Positions 45,821-55,319 are shown, numbered from the stretch's first letter. The stretch is 64,000 bases of DNA from TH5896 sp050748485 (GCA_050748485.1 JBOGPP010000002.1:1-64000); one strand, 5' to 3'. The notes: generated from the letters alone by a model not told the origin. Numbers and translations: made by a program.

Positions 45821-45886
45821 TTCAATTGACCATCAAGTGTTAAAAAATTAGTGTATCGAGTTGTACGGCCATCCAAAGACAGTAAT

Positions 45887-46639
45887 CTATTCTGCCTTTA
45901 GTCTAGCGAGTTCTTCGAACGCCTCATCTAATTCTTTCAGTATATTAATTCGAAATCGGGAAAACCTATCATCTTCTGACAGCAAATTGAACATTCTAGC
46001 TTCTTTGTGGTTCAATTCGTCCGTATGAATTAAACCTTTTTTTTCAAATATGCTCAAATAGTGGGAATATAATCGCGTCAATCTGATTCCGAGATAGAAT
46101 GCGAAAACTTTAATATCTAGTTCAAGTAATTTCGAATACCTTTCTTTTTCTTCAGATATCTTAGAATATCTAATTATTTCGATAGCACGTTTTGTGGTAA
46201 CGCAGCATTTATGCAAGTACTCGGATATCATAGTTTGAACTGTTGGACTCCAATTTTTCACAGTATTTTCATTAACATATTGGAATAGTAATAGCCTTAG
46301 GATAATATTTTCACAGTATTTCGAGAGTAAAAAGCCAGTAAAAATCTGTCTCTCGCTCAAAATGTAGAATAATCCACAGGTGGTTAATGCGTAGTTTCGG
46401 CCACCTCTTCTAAACCTGTTCCCGTGAATCACCTCTATAAGGTTCCGGTCGAGAAGAGTAGCAAGATGCTTTTCATCCTCAGAGTCTATTGGTGGCTGCT
46501 TTTTGAACCATAAATACGAATGAATGCCTTCATTCCTATCATATAATTTAATGAGCTTTAGCAATGACGATTTTTCTTGGCCGTTCAGCTCAGCCTGAGT
46601 ACAAATAGTCAATTGGGAAATGTACTCAGCATAATTCAT
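45887..46639 (-). CDS. hypothetical helical/winged-helix protein, 250 aa
   Basis: Not recognised by name. Helix-rich; the region 'DEKHLATLLDRNLIEVIHGN', with 'RRGGRNYALTTCGLFYIL' resembles a winged-helix DNA-binding domain, followed by a long helical domain and a Glu-rich C-terminus. A palindromic TATA-like 'gctatatatagc' (46667-46678) lies about 35 bases upstream of ATG 46639. It is upstream of the HD protein on the same strand. Confidence 0.6.
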   Translation of the reverse strand: MNYAEYISQLTICTQAELNGQEKSSLLKLIKLYDRNEGIHSYLWFKKQPPIDSEDEKHLATLLDRNLIEVIHGNRFRRGGRNYALTTCGLFYILSERQIFTGFLLSKYCENIILRLLLFQYVNENTVKNWSPTVQTMISEYLHKCCVTTKRAIEIIRYSKISEEKERYSKLLELDIKVFAFYLGIRLTRLYSHYLSIFEKKGLIHTDELNHKEARMFNLLSEDDRFSRFRINILKELDEAFEELARLKAE

Positions 46640-46666
46640 CTTATTGGATCGTATAAAACTTAACTT

Positions 46667-46678
46667 GCTATATATAGC
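46667..46678. promoter_or_regulatory. palindromic TATA element
   Basis: The 12-base perfect palindrome 'gctatatatagc' lies between the genes at 45887 (minus) and 46706 (minus). It could serve as TATA box in either direction. Confidence 0.35.
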
Positions 46679-46705
46679 GATCTTATAACCCCTAGGTAGA
46701 GTAGC

Positions 46706-46843
46706 CTAGTATGCATGAAATTGAGATTTGTGCGTTTTCAGCTTTCTGAATGTGGAAAATGTATCATAACATTTGTCACATCTCCACTGATTTGCTCTAG
46801 CATCTTTATATCGAATATGGTTTTCTGATTCGGTATTATACAT
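46706..46843 (-). CDS. small C2H2 zinc-finger protein (45 aa)
   Basis: ATG 46843 opens a frame of 45 residues ending in a Cys-X2-Cys-X12-His-X4-His finger ('CDKCYDTFSTFRKLKTHK'). The open frame extends to TTG 46999, but that added part has no domain and ATG 46843 starts a more typical short N-terminus, so I chose it. It resembles the single-finger protein at 13496. Role unknown. Confidence 0.6.
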   Translation of the reverse strand: MYNTESENHIRYKDARANQWRCDKCYDTFSTFRKLKTHKSQFHAY

Positions 46844-47397
46844 GCCTAATTGTACGTCGTAATTTATTGGATTATAATTAATCCTATACTTTAATTTCGT
46901 CAGGTTTACCCTCAACGTAGGATGCGTAAAGTTATAAGATTTAAAGATGGTAGTTAGCTTAATGCTTACATTTGCAAAATGAAATTTGTCATGATACAAG
47001 CTTGATCAAGCCTCATTAAACACAATAAAAAATATCATTCATTTGAATAGTGAATATGGACTCTTTTATTGGCTTTTTAACATTCTAACGCTGAAGGATC
47101 TGAGATATGGAAATAGAGCGTCATTGCCAAGATGAGACTACTATTTTGTTGCTAAAATTTAAATTGCCTGTATTCATTGCTGAATTGTGAATCACCATCA
47201 TACTTTCATGACTTTGGCAAGAGGATCACAACCACTACTACACTATCTCAATTCTTAAGAACACAAGAAACAAGCTGATTTCTTTCGATTAGCCAGTTCG
47301 CAATTTCTAAATGTTCCTGAGCGAGTCTTCATATCCACCATTAAGCTTCTGATGATTGGTGTTCATTTCCTTCCTATCCCGTACTCCTTCCTAATTA

Positions 47398-47827
47398 TTG
47401 AATATTGAGCGATGCAAATCGCTACCTGCGCGTCTTGCCACTTTAAAACGTGATCTAGTCTTCAAAGACAAACTTCTTGTATCTTCTCGAAATCCAGATA
47501 TAACTGTGACTTTGAAATATCTGTCATATGGAAGATGGAACCTCTTCGACGCAGAATACTGTTCCTTTCCCGACATTGACTATCCTATACTTGCCAATGG
47601 AAGCTGAGACTATCGTGGCGGAGATTGGTCAGAAATACAATAACATGACCGCCGAAGATTGCACCGGATATTTTGCAGGGGGAGCAGAGAGGCGATTCAA
47701 GAAAGTGACCATCTGGAGCCAAGGAATTGATAGCCTTTGGTTTAATGCAATCGTGGCTAGAATCAAAGAGTTATCTGATCTGACTAAGATTCCTATTGTT
47801 TCGGGAGGTATAATGTATTGCATCTAG
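47398..47827 (+). pseudogene. probable frameshifted gene remnant
   Basis: Two overlapping plus-strand frames both look protein-like. Frame 47398-47607 (TTG start) ends at 'DIDYPILANGS'. Frame 47528-47827, shifted by +1, runs through 'AEDCTGYFAGGAERRFKKVT' and 'GIDSLWFNAIVARIKELSDL' to 'SGGIMYCI'. A frameshift near 47597-47607 would join them, consistent with a decaying gene. Alternatively, an intact 76-aa gene starts at ATG 47597. The family is not recognised. 47000-47397 holds nothing I can support. Confidence 0.35.
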
Positions 47828-47965
47828 CTCCGGGATTGATCGGTTAGGATTATTCAAGACCTTTTCTCGTGCACGAATAATATATAGACAGAAATAATCC
47901 GACCTAATCAAATAGGGATAGCAAATATATAGTTTGACATGTAGCAATTTTTACGAATAGCTGAT

Positions 47966-49387
47966 TTGGTTGGAGTTGTTGTAGCGAAATTCGGTGGAAG
48001 CGCTCTTGGCTTACATGGATCTCTGCTTCCATCAGTTGTAGACAGGATAGGTCAACTTAAGGCAAACGCAAAAATAGTTGCTGTTTTTTCTGCACCCATC
48101 ATTGAATACGATTCAAAGAAAGTTTCAATGACCGATGTAGCTTTGAGCAAAGGCAAGAGCTATGCGGCTTCGCAACTCGTAGATCTACAAGTGCTTAGAA
48201 AAATCTACGATGATTTATCATCAAATTATCTTAACTCAATCTACAAACATGAATTCATGGATCTATTAAACTCTTTTTTTCATGAGGTGACTATCTCGCT
48301 TAAACAAGCTAAAGAAAATAAGCGCTTTGTGGATGTTGTTAGATCAAGGACATTGGCATACAGTGGTGAAATTCCCATGTCTTACTTAATGGACTATGTC
48401 TTAAGGAGTAGAGGCTTTAAATCTGGACACGTCAATATCACACAATGGCCTATTATTACGGATGATAATTTCGAAGGGGCAAACTTCAGCTTAGAAGATT
48501 CTAGAAGAAACATCTCTTACTTGCTAGATCTAGTAGAACATAATGATATTGTGACAATGGGTGGTTTCATAGGAAAGACAATCGATGGGCTCGAAACTAC
48601 ATATGAACGCGGCGGCTCTGATAGGACAGCTGCAGATATTGCTATCCTTCTTGATGACAAATATGACATCCGATTAGATTTCGAGAAAGACAGTGCAGTG
48701 CAAAGCGCTGACCCCCGGATTGTCAAAAACAAATTGCATTACGTCACTCATTTATCTTATAACGAAGCTAGGTTAGCAGGGATGTTTGGTATGAAGATTC
48801 TAGATCCAGTGGCGATAAAGGAGATCGACGACAACGGACTCGATATCCCAATCACGGTAACTGATATGTCATTTCCTTCTCGATTCACGATCATAAAAAG
48901 GACATTGCCAAATGGTGGGGACGAGAATCTCATCAAGATCGTTACTGGTAAAAAAAACTGTGCTATCGTGAGGATGGAATCAATATCTGCTTCACATTTG
49001 TTAGCAATGCTTGAGAAAGTAAGAGAGTATCATGAATTCGTGAAACTGTCTCCTTACCGAGTCGAAGATCTAGAGATCTCAAGAATCCTCTTTTTGGATG
49101 CGGATTTTGTTAGAAGAAATGAGCGGAACTTCAGAGCTTATAATTCAAGAATGGAAATAATTTATCAAAGAGGTGTGGTTACAATGATAGGAGACAATAT
49201 GTGGAAGAGTCCTCGAATTGCATCTTTGGTAAGTAGCACTGTGGGTGAGCATGGTATTAACATTCTCAATCTAGATGCACAAGAGGAAACGTCGAGAATA
49301 TTAATAGTTGTAGAGGATTCAGAGAATAACGTGAATAGCGCAATCAGCGCTATACATTCACAAAGACCTAGGTTTCATGGAAGGTGA
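47966..49387 (+). CDS. second aspartate kinase-like protein
   Basis: 473 residues with the amino-acid kinase fold: 'VVAKFGGSALG' at the N-terminus, 'FVDVVRSRTLAYSGEIPMSY', 'GGFIGKTIDGLETTYERGGS' followed by 'RTAADIA', and a C-terminal ACT region ('VTMIGDNMWKSPRIASLVSS'). It differs strongly from the kinase at 6649 (long insertions, 'RGGSDRTA' instead of 'RGGSDYTA'). Extra aspartate kinases are sometimes dedicated to one branch or osmolyte pathway, but no ectoine gene is nearby. The start is TTG 47966. Confidence 0.82.
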   Translation: MVGVVVAKFGGSALGLHGSLLPSVVDRIGQLKANAKIVAVFSAPIIEYDSKKVSMTDVALSKGKSYAASQLVDLQVLRKIYDDLSSNYLNSIYKHEFMDLLNSFFHEVTISLKQAKENKRFVDVVRSRTLAYSGEIPMSYLMDYVLRSRGFKSGHVNITQWPIITDDNFEGANFSLEDSRRNISYLLDLVEHNDIVTMGGFIGKTIDGLETTYERGGSDRTAADIAILLDDKYDIRLDFEKDSAVQSADPRIVKNKLHYVTHLSYNEARLAGMFGMKILDPVAIKEIDDNGLDIPITVTDMSFPSRFTIIKRTLPNGGDENLIKIVTGKKNCAIVRMESISASHLLAMLEKVREYHEFVKLSPYRVEDLEISRILFLDADFVRRNERNFRAYNSRMEIIYQRGVVTMIGDNMWKSPRIASLVSSTVGEHGINILNLDAQEETSRILIVVEDSENNVNSAISAIHSQRPRFHGR

Positions 49388-49757
49388 TGACAATAATTCA
49401 GATATACAAAGTATTGTACTCTTGCCTTCCAGGAACCAGGATGTATATAGATGTGTTATGACGATAACTTCTCATTGATGTTAAGGTTTTGCCCAATAAC
49501 TTGTAGCTTGTAGGAGCATGACGGAATGCCTAAGTACCGTTCGTCGATCTTTTAGGCGAAATTAGTCCAAGGTGTGGAGCTAAAAAAATTCTACACTTGC
49601 GACAAATTATGCCTCTGGAACAATAGGTGTTCGACAGCAGAATCTACTCCGACGGTAGTTCTTGAAATACATCTGTCGTATTGATAATCCTACGCAATTT
49701 GAGGACATCCTCTGCAAGCTCTCAATCGATCGGCAAACATGCAGCTTTATAACGGCT
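49388..49757. other. spacer upstream of the CPBP gene
   Basis: The plus frame of the next gene is open from TTG 49662, but that N-terminal extension looks non-coding. No other gene is visible. Confidence 0.4.
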
Positions 49758-49767
49758 GATATAAAAA
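49758..49767 (+). promoter_or_regulatory. TATA box that fixes the CPBP start
   Basis: 'gatataaaaa' is centred 23 bases before ATG 49785. It lies inside the longer open frame from 49662, so transcription most likely begins near ATG 49785. Confidence 0.55.
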
Positions 49768-49784
49768 TTGGAAGCAAGATCAGA

Positions 49785-50396
49785 ATGCTAGACCATTTTA
49801 AATATGACTTGAATCCACTGCGGTGGCTTTCCAAATTTCGGCGCAAATCGATCTCATATTTATTGTTAATGTTCGGTTTTTATCATTCTTTAGGTCTTAT
49901 TGGTGTCTTTGTTGGTACGATGTTGATTCAGACAACTATTCCCGGTTACGTCGAACCTAATATTCCTCGATATCTGGATTCTGTAGTGTTAGCTGGCCCC
50001 ATAGAGGAGTCATTATTTTTTGGGATACCTTTCTACGGTTTAGCGAATGCAAATGCAGCTCTGGTTGGCGGATTAGTTTGGACCTTCCTTCATCTCATTA
50101 ATACTGAAGATTTATCCGCTTTGAGCCTAGCTTATATCAATTGGCTTTTTGTAGTTCCATCATTTTTTTTCAGTTTTCGTGTGTGGATTACTGGAAAGGG
50201 TTGGTTTGCAGTGGTATCACATTCCATTTGGAATTGCATCTTCTTTCTAGCAGGCTGCTACGCTAGCGAATATGAATGCATGTCCTATCAAAATCCAAAT
50301 GAACTACTGAGTGGCACCTTTCTAGCTACTTTGCTTGTGCTAATAACCTACTGGTTATATCAGAGGAGAAGCTACCTAGTTGAAAAAAAAATTTAG
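49785..50396 (+). CDS. CPBP/Abi-family intramembrane metalloprotease
   Basis: Multi-pass membrane protein of about 203 residues. The glutamate pair 'AGPIEESLFFGIPF' and two histidine motifs, 'TFLHLIN' and 'VSHSIWN', are the CPBP (CAAX protease/Abi) signature. The family cleaves prenylated or other membrane proteins. Six or so hydrophobic segments are visible. ATG 49785 was chosen because a TATA box lies 23 bases upstream. Confidence 0.8.
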   Translation: MLDHFKYDLNPLRWLSKFRRKSISYLLLMFGFYHSLGLIGVFVGTMLIQTTIPGYVEPNIPRYLDSVVLAGPIEESLFFGIPFYGLANANAALVGGLVWTFLHLINTEDLSALSLAYINWLFVVPSFFFSFRVWITGKGWFAVVSHSIWNCIFFLAGCYASEYECMSYQNPNELLSGTFLATLLVLITYWLYQRRSYLVEKKI

Positions 50397-50544
50397 AAAG
50401 AGTAAATTCAGAGCCTATAGCATAGTAAGCTTTGTAGATTTGTTTACGCAGCAAACATGAGCACCTAATTACAACCACAGATTCAATGAATTCTAGCGTT
50501 ACAGTCAAATATTAGTCCTGGGTTACTGATCCACACAGCTCGGA

Positions 50545-50674
50545 AGCCCGGTCGAGCACGTCAGAAACGTGCGCCGAATCTAGTGGCCAAACTTACTTGA
50601 GGGCTAGGGATTTCAGGCTCTGGATCTAAATGAAAAGAAACCTGAGGACAGCAGTTCGAATCTGCTCCGGGCTA
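50545..50674 (+). tRNA. tRNA-Gln (anticodon CTG) with three apparent introns
   Basis: The ends are unmistakable: AGCCCGG (50545-50551) pairs with CCGGGCT (50667-50673) plus discriminator A, and the T-arm is AGCAG-TTCGAAT-CTGCT. The anticodon stem TCAGG/CCTGA encloses anticodon CTG (50620-50622). The span is 130 bases, against 73 for a mature tRNA. Removing about 50553-50576 (after base 8, with a 6-bp GCACGT/ACGTGC hairpin), 50591-50607 (D-loop) and 50624-50639 (canonical site after base 37) leaves 73 bases with all four stems: D-stem ATCT/GGAT and loop AGTGGCCAA. Exact splice sites are uncertain. Confidence 0.85.
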
Positions 50675-50682
50675 CTTTATAT

Positions 50683-52284
50683 TTACTGTATTCTAGGACC
50701 TGCATTTATGATTTCCATCGGCATACTTCCAAATTTGCCGAAGTTTTTGATAAACAAAGAAGCGAGTCTTTTAGCCGATTCCATATATTTCTGTTTATCA
50801 GACCATGTGTTAATCGGGTCAAGGATATGGTCTGGAACACCTGAACATGAGATTGGAATCTCTACATTGAATATTTCGTGCCTTGTGAAGGAAACTTTCT
50901 CTAAATCGCCATTGACTGCTGCTTTCACCATGGACCTAGTCTGTTGAAGATCCATCCTGCGTCCAACTCCGTATGGTCCCCCCACCCATCCCGTGTTTAT
51001 CAAATAAACCCTTGACTCATGTTCGCCAATCCTTTTTCCAAGCATATCGGCGTATACCCTTGGTTTCAGCATCATGAAAGGTGCGCCAAAACAATGAGAA
51101 AACGTCTCCTGTGGTTCAGTGATTCCCCTCTCTGTGCCAGCCAATTTGCTAGTGTAACCTGACATGAAGTGATACATAGCTTGTTCTCTTGACAATCTTC
51201 CAATCGGAGGGAGTACCCCGAATGCGTCAGCTGTTAGGAAAATTATAACATCTGGATGATTCCCTACGCTTGGTAAAACAGTGTTTGGTATGAATTCAAT
51301 GGGATAAGCAACCCGGGTGTTTTCTGTTAGTGACTCGTCACCAAAATCGGGTTCACGGTTTTGGTCGAGGATGACATTCTCCATAACCGAACCAAATTTT
51401 ATTGCATTCCAGATCTGTGGTTCCATGGATCTTTGGAGGTTTATACATTTTGCGTAGCACCCACCTTCAAAGTTGAAGATGCCATTGTGTGACCATCCAT
51501 GTTCATCATCCCCAATCAGCCGTCTCTCAGGATCAGCCGAGAGTGTCGTTTTTCCAGTACCTGACAAGCCAAAAAAAAGAGCCGTCTTTCCATCTCTACC
51601 CATGTTCGCAGAGCAATGCATAGGAAAAATACTTTTGAAAGGGAGGAGATAATTCATTACAGAAAACATTGATTTTTTTATTTCTCCTGCATAGGATGTA
51701 GAGCCAATTAATACAAGACGTTTAGTGAGATTGAGGATAATGAAGGTCTCACTTTTTGTTCCATCTTCATCTGGGCGAGCCTGGAAATCAATTATAGATA
51801 GGACAGTGAACGATGGATCATGACTTAGAAGCTCTGGCAGTGTTGGACGGATGAATATCTGCATTGCAAAGAGATTCTGCCACGCGTTGTCTGTTATTGT
51901 CCTAATTGAGAGCCTGCTCTCTTTCTCAGCCCCGATGTATCCATCGAAAACAAATACTTCCTTTCCCTCTAGGGATCTTTTCATCCTATTGAAAATTCGA
52001 TCAAATTTCTCAGGAGACAGCGGATGATTTATTTTTCCCCAATCAACTGAATCATGTGTTAAGGCATCATCCACAATATATCGGTCATCGGGTGATCTGC
52101 CCGTAAACTTGCCTGTTCTAACGGAAAGTGCCCCTGTTGTAGATAATACCCCTTCGCGCCTACGAATGGCAGCTTCAATCAATGACGGAGGGGGCACGTT
52201 TCTGTGCAGCTTGGCAAATCTGAAACCCGCCTCTTGCAACTGAACGATACAACTAAGGTCTGATCCTGATAAGCTGTCATTCAT
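50683..52284 (-). CDS. pckA: phosphoenolpyruvate carboxykinase (ATP)
   Basis: ATP-type PEPCK of 533 residues, converting oxaloacetate to PEP for gluconeogenesis. Signatures: 'RTGKFTGRSPDDRYIVDD', 'YAGEIKKSMFSVMNYLLP', P-loop 'FFGLSGTGKTTLSADPER', 'IGDDEHGWS' and the late 'VYLINTGWVGGPYG'. Many archaea use the unrelated GTP-type. The 3' end lies 9 bases from the tRNA-Gln gene. Confidence 0.95.
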   Translation of the reverse strand: MNDSLSGSDLSCIVQLQEAGFRFAKLHRNVPPPSLIEAAIRRREGVLSTTGALSVRTGKFTGRSPDDRYIVDDALTHDSVDWGKINHPLSPEKFDRIFNRMKRSLEGKEVFVFDGYIGAEKESRLSIRTITDNAWQNLFAMQIFIRPTLPELLSHDPSFTVLSIIDFQARPDEDGTKSETFIILNLTKRLVLIGSTSYAGEIKKSMFSVMNYLLPFKSIFPMHCSANMGRDGKTALFFGLSGTGKTTLSADPERRLIGDDEHGWSHNGIFNFEGGCYAKCINLQRSMEPQIWNAIKFGSVMENVILDQNREPDFGDESLTENTRVAYPIEFIPNTVLPSVGNHPDVIIFLTADAFGVLPPIGRLSREQAMYHFMSGYTSKLAGTERGITEPQETFSHCFGAPFMMLKPRVYADMLGKRIGEHESRVYLINTGWVGGPYGVGRRMDLQQTRSMVKAAVNGDLEKVSFTRHEIFNVEIPISCSGVPDHILDPINTWSDKQKYMESAKRLASLFIKNFGKFGSMPMEIINAGPRIQ

Positions 52285-52438
52285 CGATTCGTTCTATGCA
52301 AGTTTTTGCATATTTATTTGATTTCCTCGAAATGTAAGGTAAGAATCTGCCACAAATGAAATGAGTGGCAAGAGCAGCGCTAAGGTAGGGCTCTCCAGAG
52401 AATATTTCGAAGAAGTGGCCACACAAGAATGATTATTT

Positions 52439-52885
52439 ATGGGTCTGTCTGACTATCAAGTCGTGTCCGATTACTATGAAATACTGAACTTGCATCGATC
52501 GGCATCCCACGAAGATATTAAACGGTCCTTTAGGCAGCTCGCGTTAAGGCATCATCCAGACAAGAATAGAAATTCAGATGATTCCAGAAAAAAGTTTATG
52601 GAGGTAGTGGAAGCGTATGAAATTCTATCGGATGATCAATCAAGGAAAGAATATGATCGGACTTACAAATATATGGATTTCAGCGTGAATCGAGAATGGA
52701 CACCCCCTGCTGATTGGCAACAAGTCTACAGCTATGAACAATTGAAGAAAGAATATGACCGATCTCATTTAGCGGGGGGTATGTGGGATATTAGTGACAG
52801 AGCTAGCGGGAGTTTGTGGAAGGCTACATTGTTATTATTTGTGGGTCTATTAGGTTTGGTTGCATTCATATTGTGGATTAGGTAA
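52439..52885 (+). CDS. membrane-anchored J-domain protein
   Basis: 148 residues. The J-domain (residues 10-72) with His39-Pro40-Asp41 stimulates DnaK-type ATPases. A Tyr-rich linker follows, and the C-terminus is a single transmembrane helix ('ATLLLFVGLLGLVAFILWI'). No zinc-finger or substrate-binding domain is present, so it acts as a membrane-localised co-chaperone. Divergent from pckA. Confidence 0.87.
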   Translation: MGLSDYQVVSDYYEILNLHRSASHEDIKRSFRQLALRHHPDKNRNSDDSRKKFMEVVEAYEILSDDQSRKEYDRTYKYMDFSVNREWTPPADWQQVYSYEQLKKEYDRSHLAGGMWDISDRASGSLWKATLLLFVGLLGLVAFILWIR

Positions 52886-53063
52886 GGTTTGTCAACGTGC
52901 TGTGCAAAGTTATCGAGTCAATACACCTCTGTACTGCAAGACTATAGTTATGGAAATCATATTTTCTAAAGATTGGGATTGTTTTCCCTTTTGATGATAC
53001 CTTAACTAACTTCACCGCAGAAGGAATAAAAGGGGAACTGTAGCAGAGTTTTTTTGATCAAAG

Positions 53064-53360
53064 TTGCGAGTAGTTGCTGTGGGTAGTAGGGTCTTCGTTA
53101 CTAGCTTTCAATTGGCAGGTGTAGAAGGTGTAAAAGCAAACTCTGCGGAAGATGTTTTGAACGAGATCGGCCGTATTAGTAATAGTGATGATGTTGGACT
53201 CATTCTCGTTAGTGACGACTATGGGAAGCAGATACGTTACCAGTTAACTGAATTGCGATCTAAAAAGCCAATTCCACTTGTCTTTGAGCTCCCATCACCC
53301 GGAAGCACCAAAGAAACTGTAGATTACCGCGCTTTACTCAAACAGATTCTTGGTGTATAG
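53064..53360 (+). CDS. atpF: A/V-type ATP synthase subunit F
   Basis: 98-residue central-stalk subunit. 'VGSRVFVTSFQLAGVEGVKA' and 'LILVSDDYGKQIRYQL' and 'PIPLVFELPSPGS' match the F/NtpF family. The start is TTG 53064. In most archaea it is inside the atp operon; here no other ATPase subunit is adjacent. Confidence 0.87.
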   Translation: MRVVAVGSRVFVTSFQLAGVEGVKANSAEDVLNEIGRISNSDDVGLILVSDDYGKQIRYQLTELRSKKPIPLVFELPSPGSTKETVDYRALLKQILGV

Positions 53361-53387
53361 TCAGAATTTTAGACTTTTGCTCAGGAC

Positions 53388-54179
53388 CTAATGTAATGCT
53401 TCGTCACTCGCACCATGTTGAGCTTTCCTTCCAAAAATAAGATAGGTTGTATGACCTATCATTCTCATCGCCGGACGTGTTTTTCCTGACCTGGCCTCGA
53501 TGGTCCTCATCATCAACTCCATAGAGTCAACGAAGACAAAACTGAACTCGGTGAGAGTTGAGGCCATTTTTTCTAATTGATTCATAGTAGGGCATATCGC
53601 CAAGAGGGTCCCACTTGGTCTAAGTAATTCATACGTCTTTTCGATCATCGTCCAAGGGTCTCCAATATCCACAACAACTATATCTACCGCACCACAGTTT
53701 GCCTCATCGAACCGCGTATGATCATGAAACGTTACAAAATTAGAAAGGCTAGCCTTTCTGATATTTTTCTTTGCAATAGCACTAAACTTAGGATTCACGT
53801 CAAACGTATATACATGTCCTGAAGGCCTAACGATACTTGCTATGTATGTTGTCAATCCTCCACTGCCTGTACCCACTTCTAGAACCCGTGAACCACTTGT
53901 GAGCCCACTGCGTATCCCTATGTACGCTAAATCTTTGGGGTATACAATCTGAGTTAGCCTTTCTGATTTCATTACGAAATCATATATCAATGGCTCTAGT
54001 AAAACGATCTTCTTTCCTTTAGAAGATACGAGATGTGAACCATATTCCAGACCTACTGCCTCTCCTATTTCGAGCACGCCTAAATGGGTATGGAACTTCT
54101 TTCCAGAATTTACCTCGACCAACCAAGTTTTTTGAGGAGAGTGGTAAAGAAGTACGTAAGATCCTTCTTCAATTGTCAT
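53388..54179 (-). CDS. trmI: tRNA (adenine-N1)-methyltransferase TrmI
   Basis: 263 residues. The N-terminal small beta domain is followed by a class I methyltransferase with 'IGIRSGLTSGSRVLEVGTGS' and 'VYTFDVNPKFSAIAKKNI', then 'DIVVVDIGDPWTMIEKTYEL'. The 'VLEVGTGSGGLT' motif and the start region match archaeal TrmI, which makes m1A57/58 in the T-loop. Convergent with atpF. The enzyme's substrate base is in the T-loop, which varies in the two tRNA-Arg genes here. Confidence 0.9.
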   Translation of the reverse strand: MTIEEGSYVLLYHSPQKTWLVEVNSGKKFHTHLGVLEIGEAVGLEYGSHLVSSKGKKIVLLEPLIYDFVMKSERLTQIVYPKDLAYIGIRSGLTSGSRVLEVGTGSGGLTTYIASIVRPSGHVYTFDVNPKFSAIAKKNIRKASLSNFVTFHDHTRFDEANCGAVDIVVVDIGDPWTMIEKTYELLRPSGTLLAICPTMNQLEKMASTLTEFSFVFVDSMELMMRTIEARSGKTRPAMRMIGHTTYLIFGRKAQHGASDEALH

Positions 54180-54611
54180 GAGTTAACCTTCGAGAATGGA
54201 TGATAAAAATTGATCTCGTCCTCTGAACTACGTTACCACTTTGCTAACTCGTGAAAATGCCTTCTAACAAAAAAATGTATTGCTATTGGTTGAATTGCAT
54301 CCTGACAATATCGGTAGTCATTGGAAAAAGTCATTTCACGGGCTTCAGTGAAATACCTCATTTGATTTATACAGTGACAATCTGTATACTTCAAAGCAGC
54401 GATCGCTTTGAAGGTGTGGGTCATTCTGCACAATGCCACTTTCTTATAAACTCTGGAAATGTCAGAATTAGTAATAAATAGTGTTTGTCAATACGAAGCG
54501 ATCTTTTTCACCTAAAACATTTCTTGAATTTGTTTGAATCTCTGAATGTTAATTTGTGAGGTGATGTAGTGAAGGCGAAAAGTCCATAATATCTGCCTTG
54601 ATATCTAGAAT
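54180..54611. other. about 430-base spacer
   Basis: Overlapping frames on both strands (42-76 codons) have no fitting promoter. I see no supported gene or RNA. Confidence 0.45.
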
Positions 54612-55319
54612 ATGAGCTCAAGGAAGGCAATTTGCATACTTAGCGGTGGGTTAGACTCTGTGGTTTCGGCATTTTATGTGAAGGCGGTTAAGAATCTTTC
54701 ACCATATACGATTACCTTTCACTATGGCCAAAGATCGACAGAGGAAATGAGAAGAGCACGTATATTTTCCAGGTTGTTAGGATCTGAAGTTCATAAAGAG
54801 ATCGATATAGGTTTTATGAAAGATCTTTACGGCAATGATAATGCACTGACTGGAGAGAATATCATTATTCCAGAAAAATTTCATCATTCGATTGTTGTTC
54901 CACACAGAAACTCAATTTTTTTGACAATAAGCGCAGCATGGGCCGCTAGCCTCAAGATTGGTGTCATAGTATACGGAGCACATGCTGACGATCAGAACTA
55001 TCCTGATTGTCGACCAAAGTTCGTTAGCTCTCTTGCGGAGATGTTGTACGAATCTGACCTTGACGCCATAGACCTTGGTTTACGAAAGCGGATCGAGATC
55101 TGGTGTCCGGCAAAAGAGGACATCCACAAGGATGAACTGATCAGAATAGGGTATGATCTTCTTGGGGATAAGATATTCGATACCTGGAGCTGCTATTCCG
55201 ATGAAGCGTTAAACAGTCGAAATAATCCAGTACACTGCGGTGCGTGCGAATCGTGTATCAATCGAAGAACTAGCTTTAACATTGCGAATATCCAAGATAA
55301 AACAATATATGCTATATGA
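54612..55319 (+). CDS. queC: 7-cyano-7-deazaguanine synthase QueC
   Basis: Converts 7-carboxy-7-deazaguanine to preQ0, the precursor of archaeosine in tRNA. 235 residues. The ATP-pyrophosphatase P-loop is 'ILSGGLDSVVSAFY' (near residue 9); 'ITFHYGQRS', 'VVPHRNSIFLTISAAWA' and 'GAHADDQNYPDCRP' follow, and the zinc site 'CGACESCINRR' is at the C-terminus. FolE is encoded 94 bases downstream on the same strand. Confidence 0.94.
   Translation: MSSRKAICILSGGLDSVVSAFYVKAVKNLSPYTITFHYGQRSTEEMRRARIFSRLLGSEVHKEIDIGFMKDLYGNDNALTGENIIIPEKFHHSIVVPHRNSIFLTISAAWAASLKIGVIVYGAHADDQNYPDCRPKFVSSLAEMLYESDLDAIDLGLRKRIEIWCPAKEDIHKDELIRIGYDLLGDKIFDTWSCYSDEALNSRNNPVHCGACESCINRRTSFNIANIQDKTIYAI

Noticed and set aside
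54233..54481. Overlapping frames on both strands before queC
   Set aside because: TATA-like stretch is too close to the start, and composition is odd on both strands.
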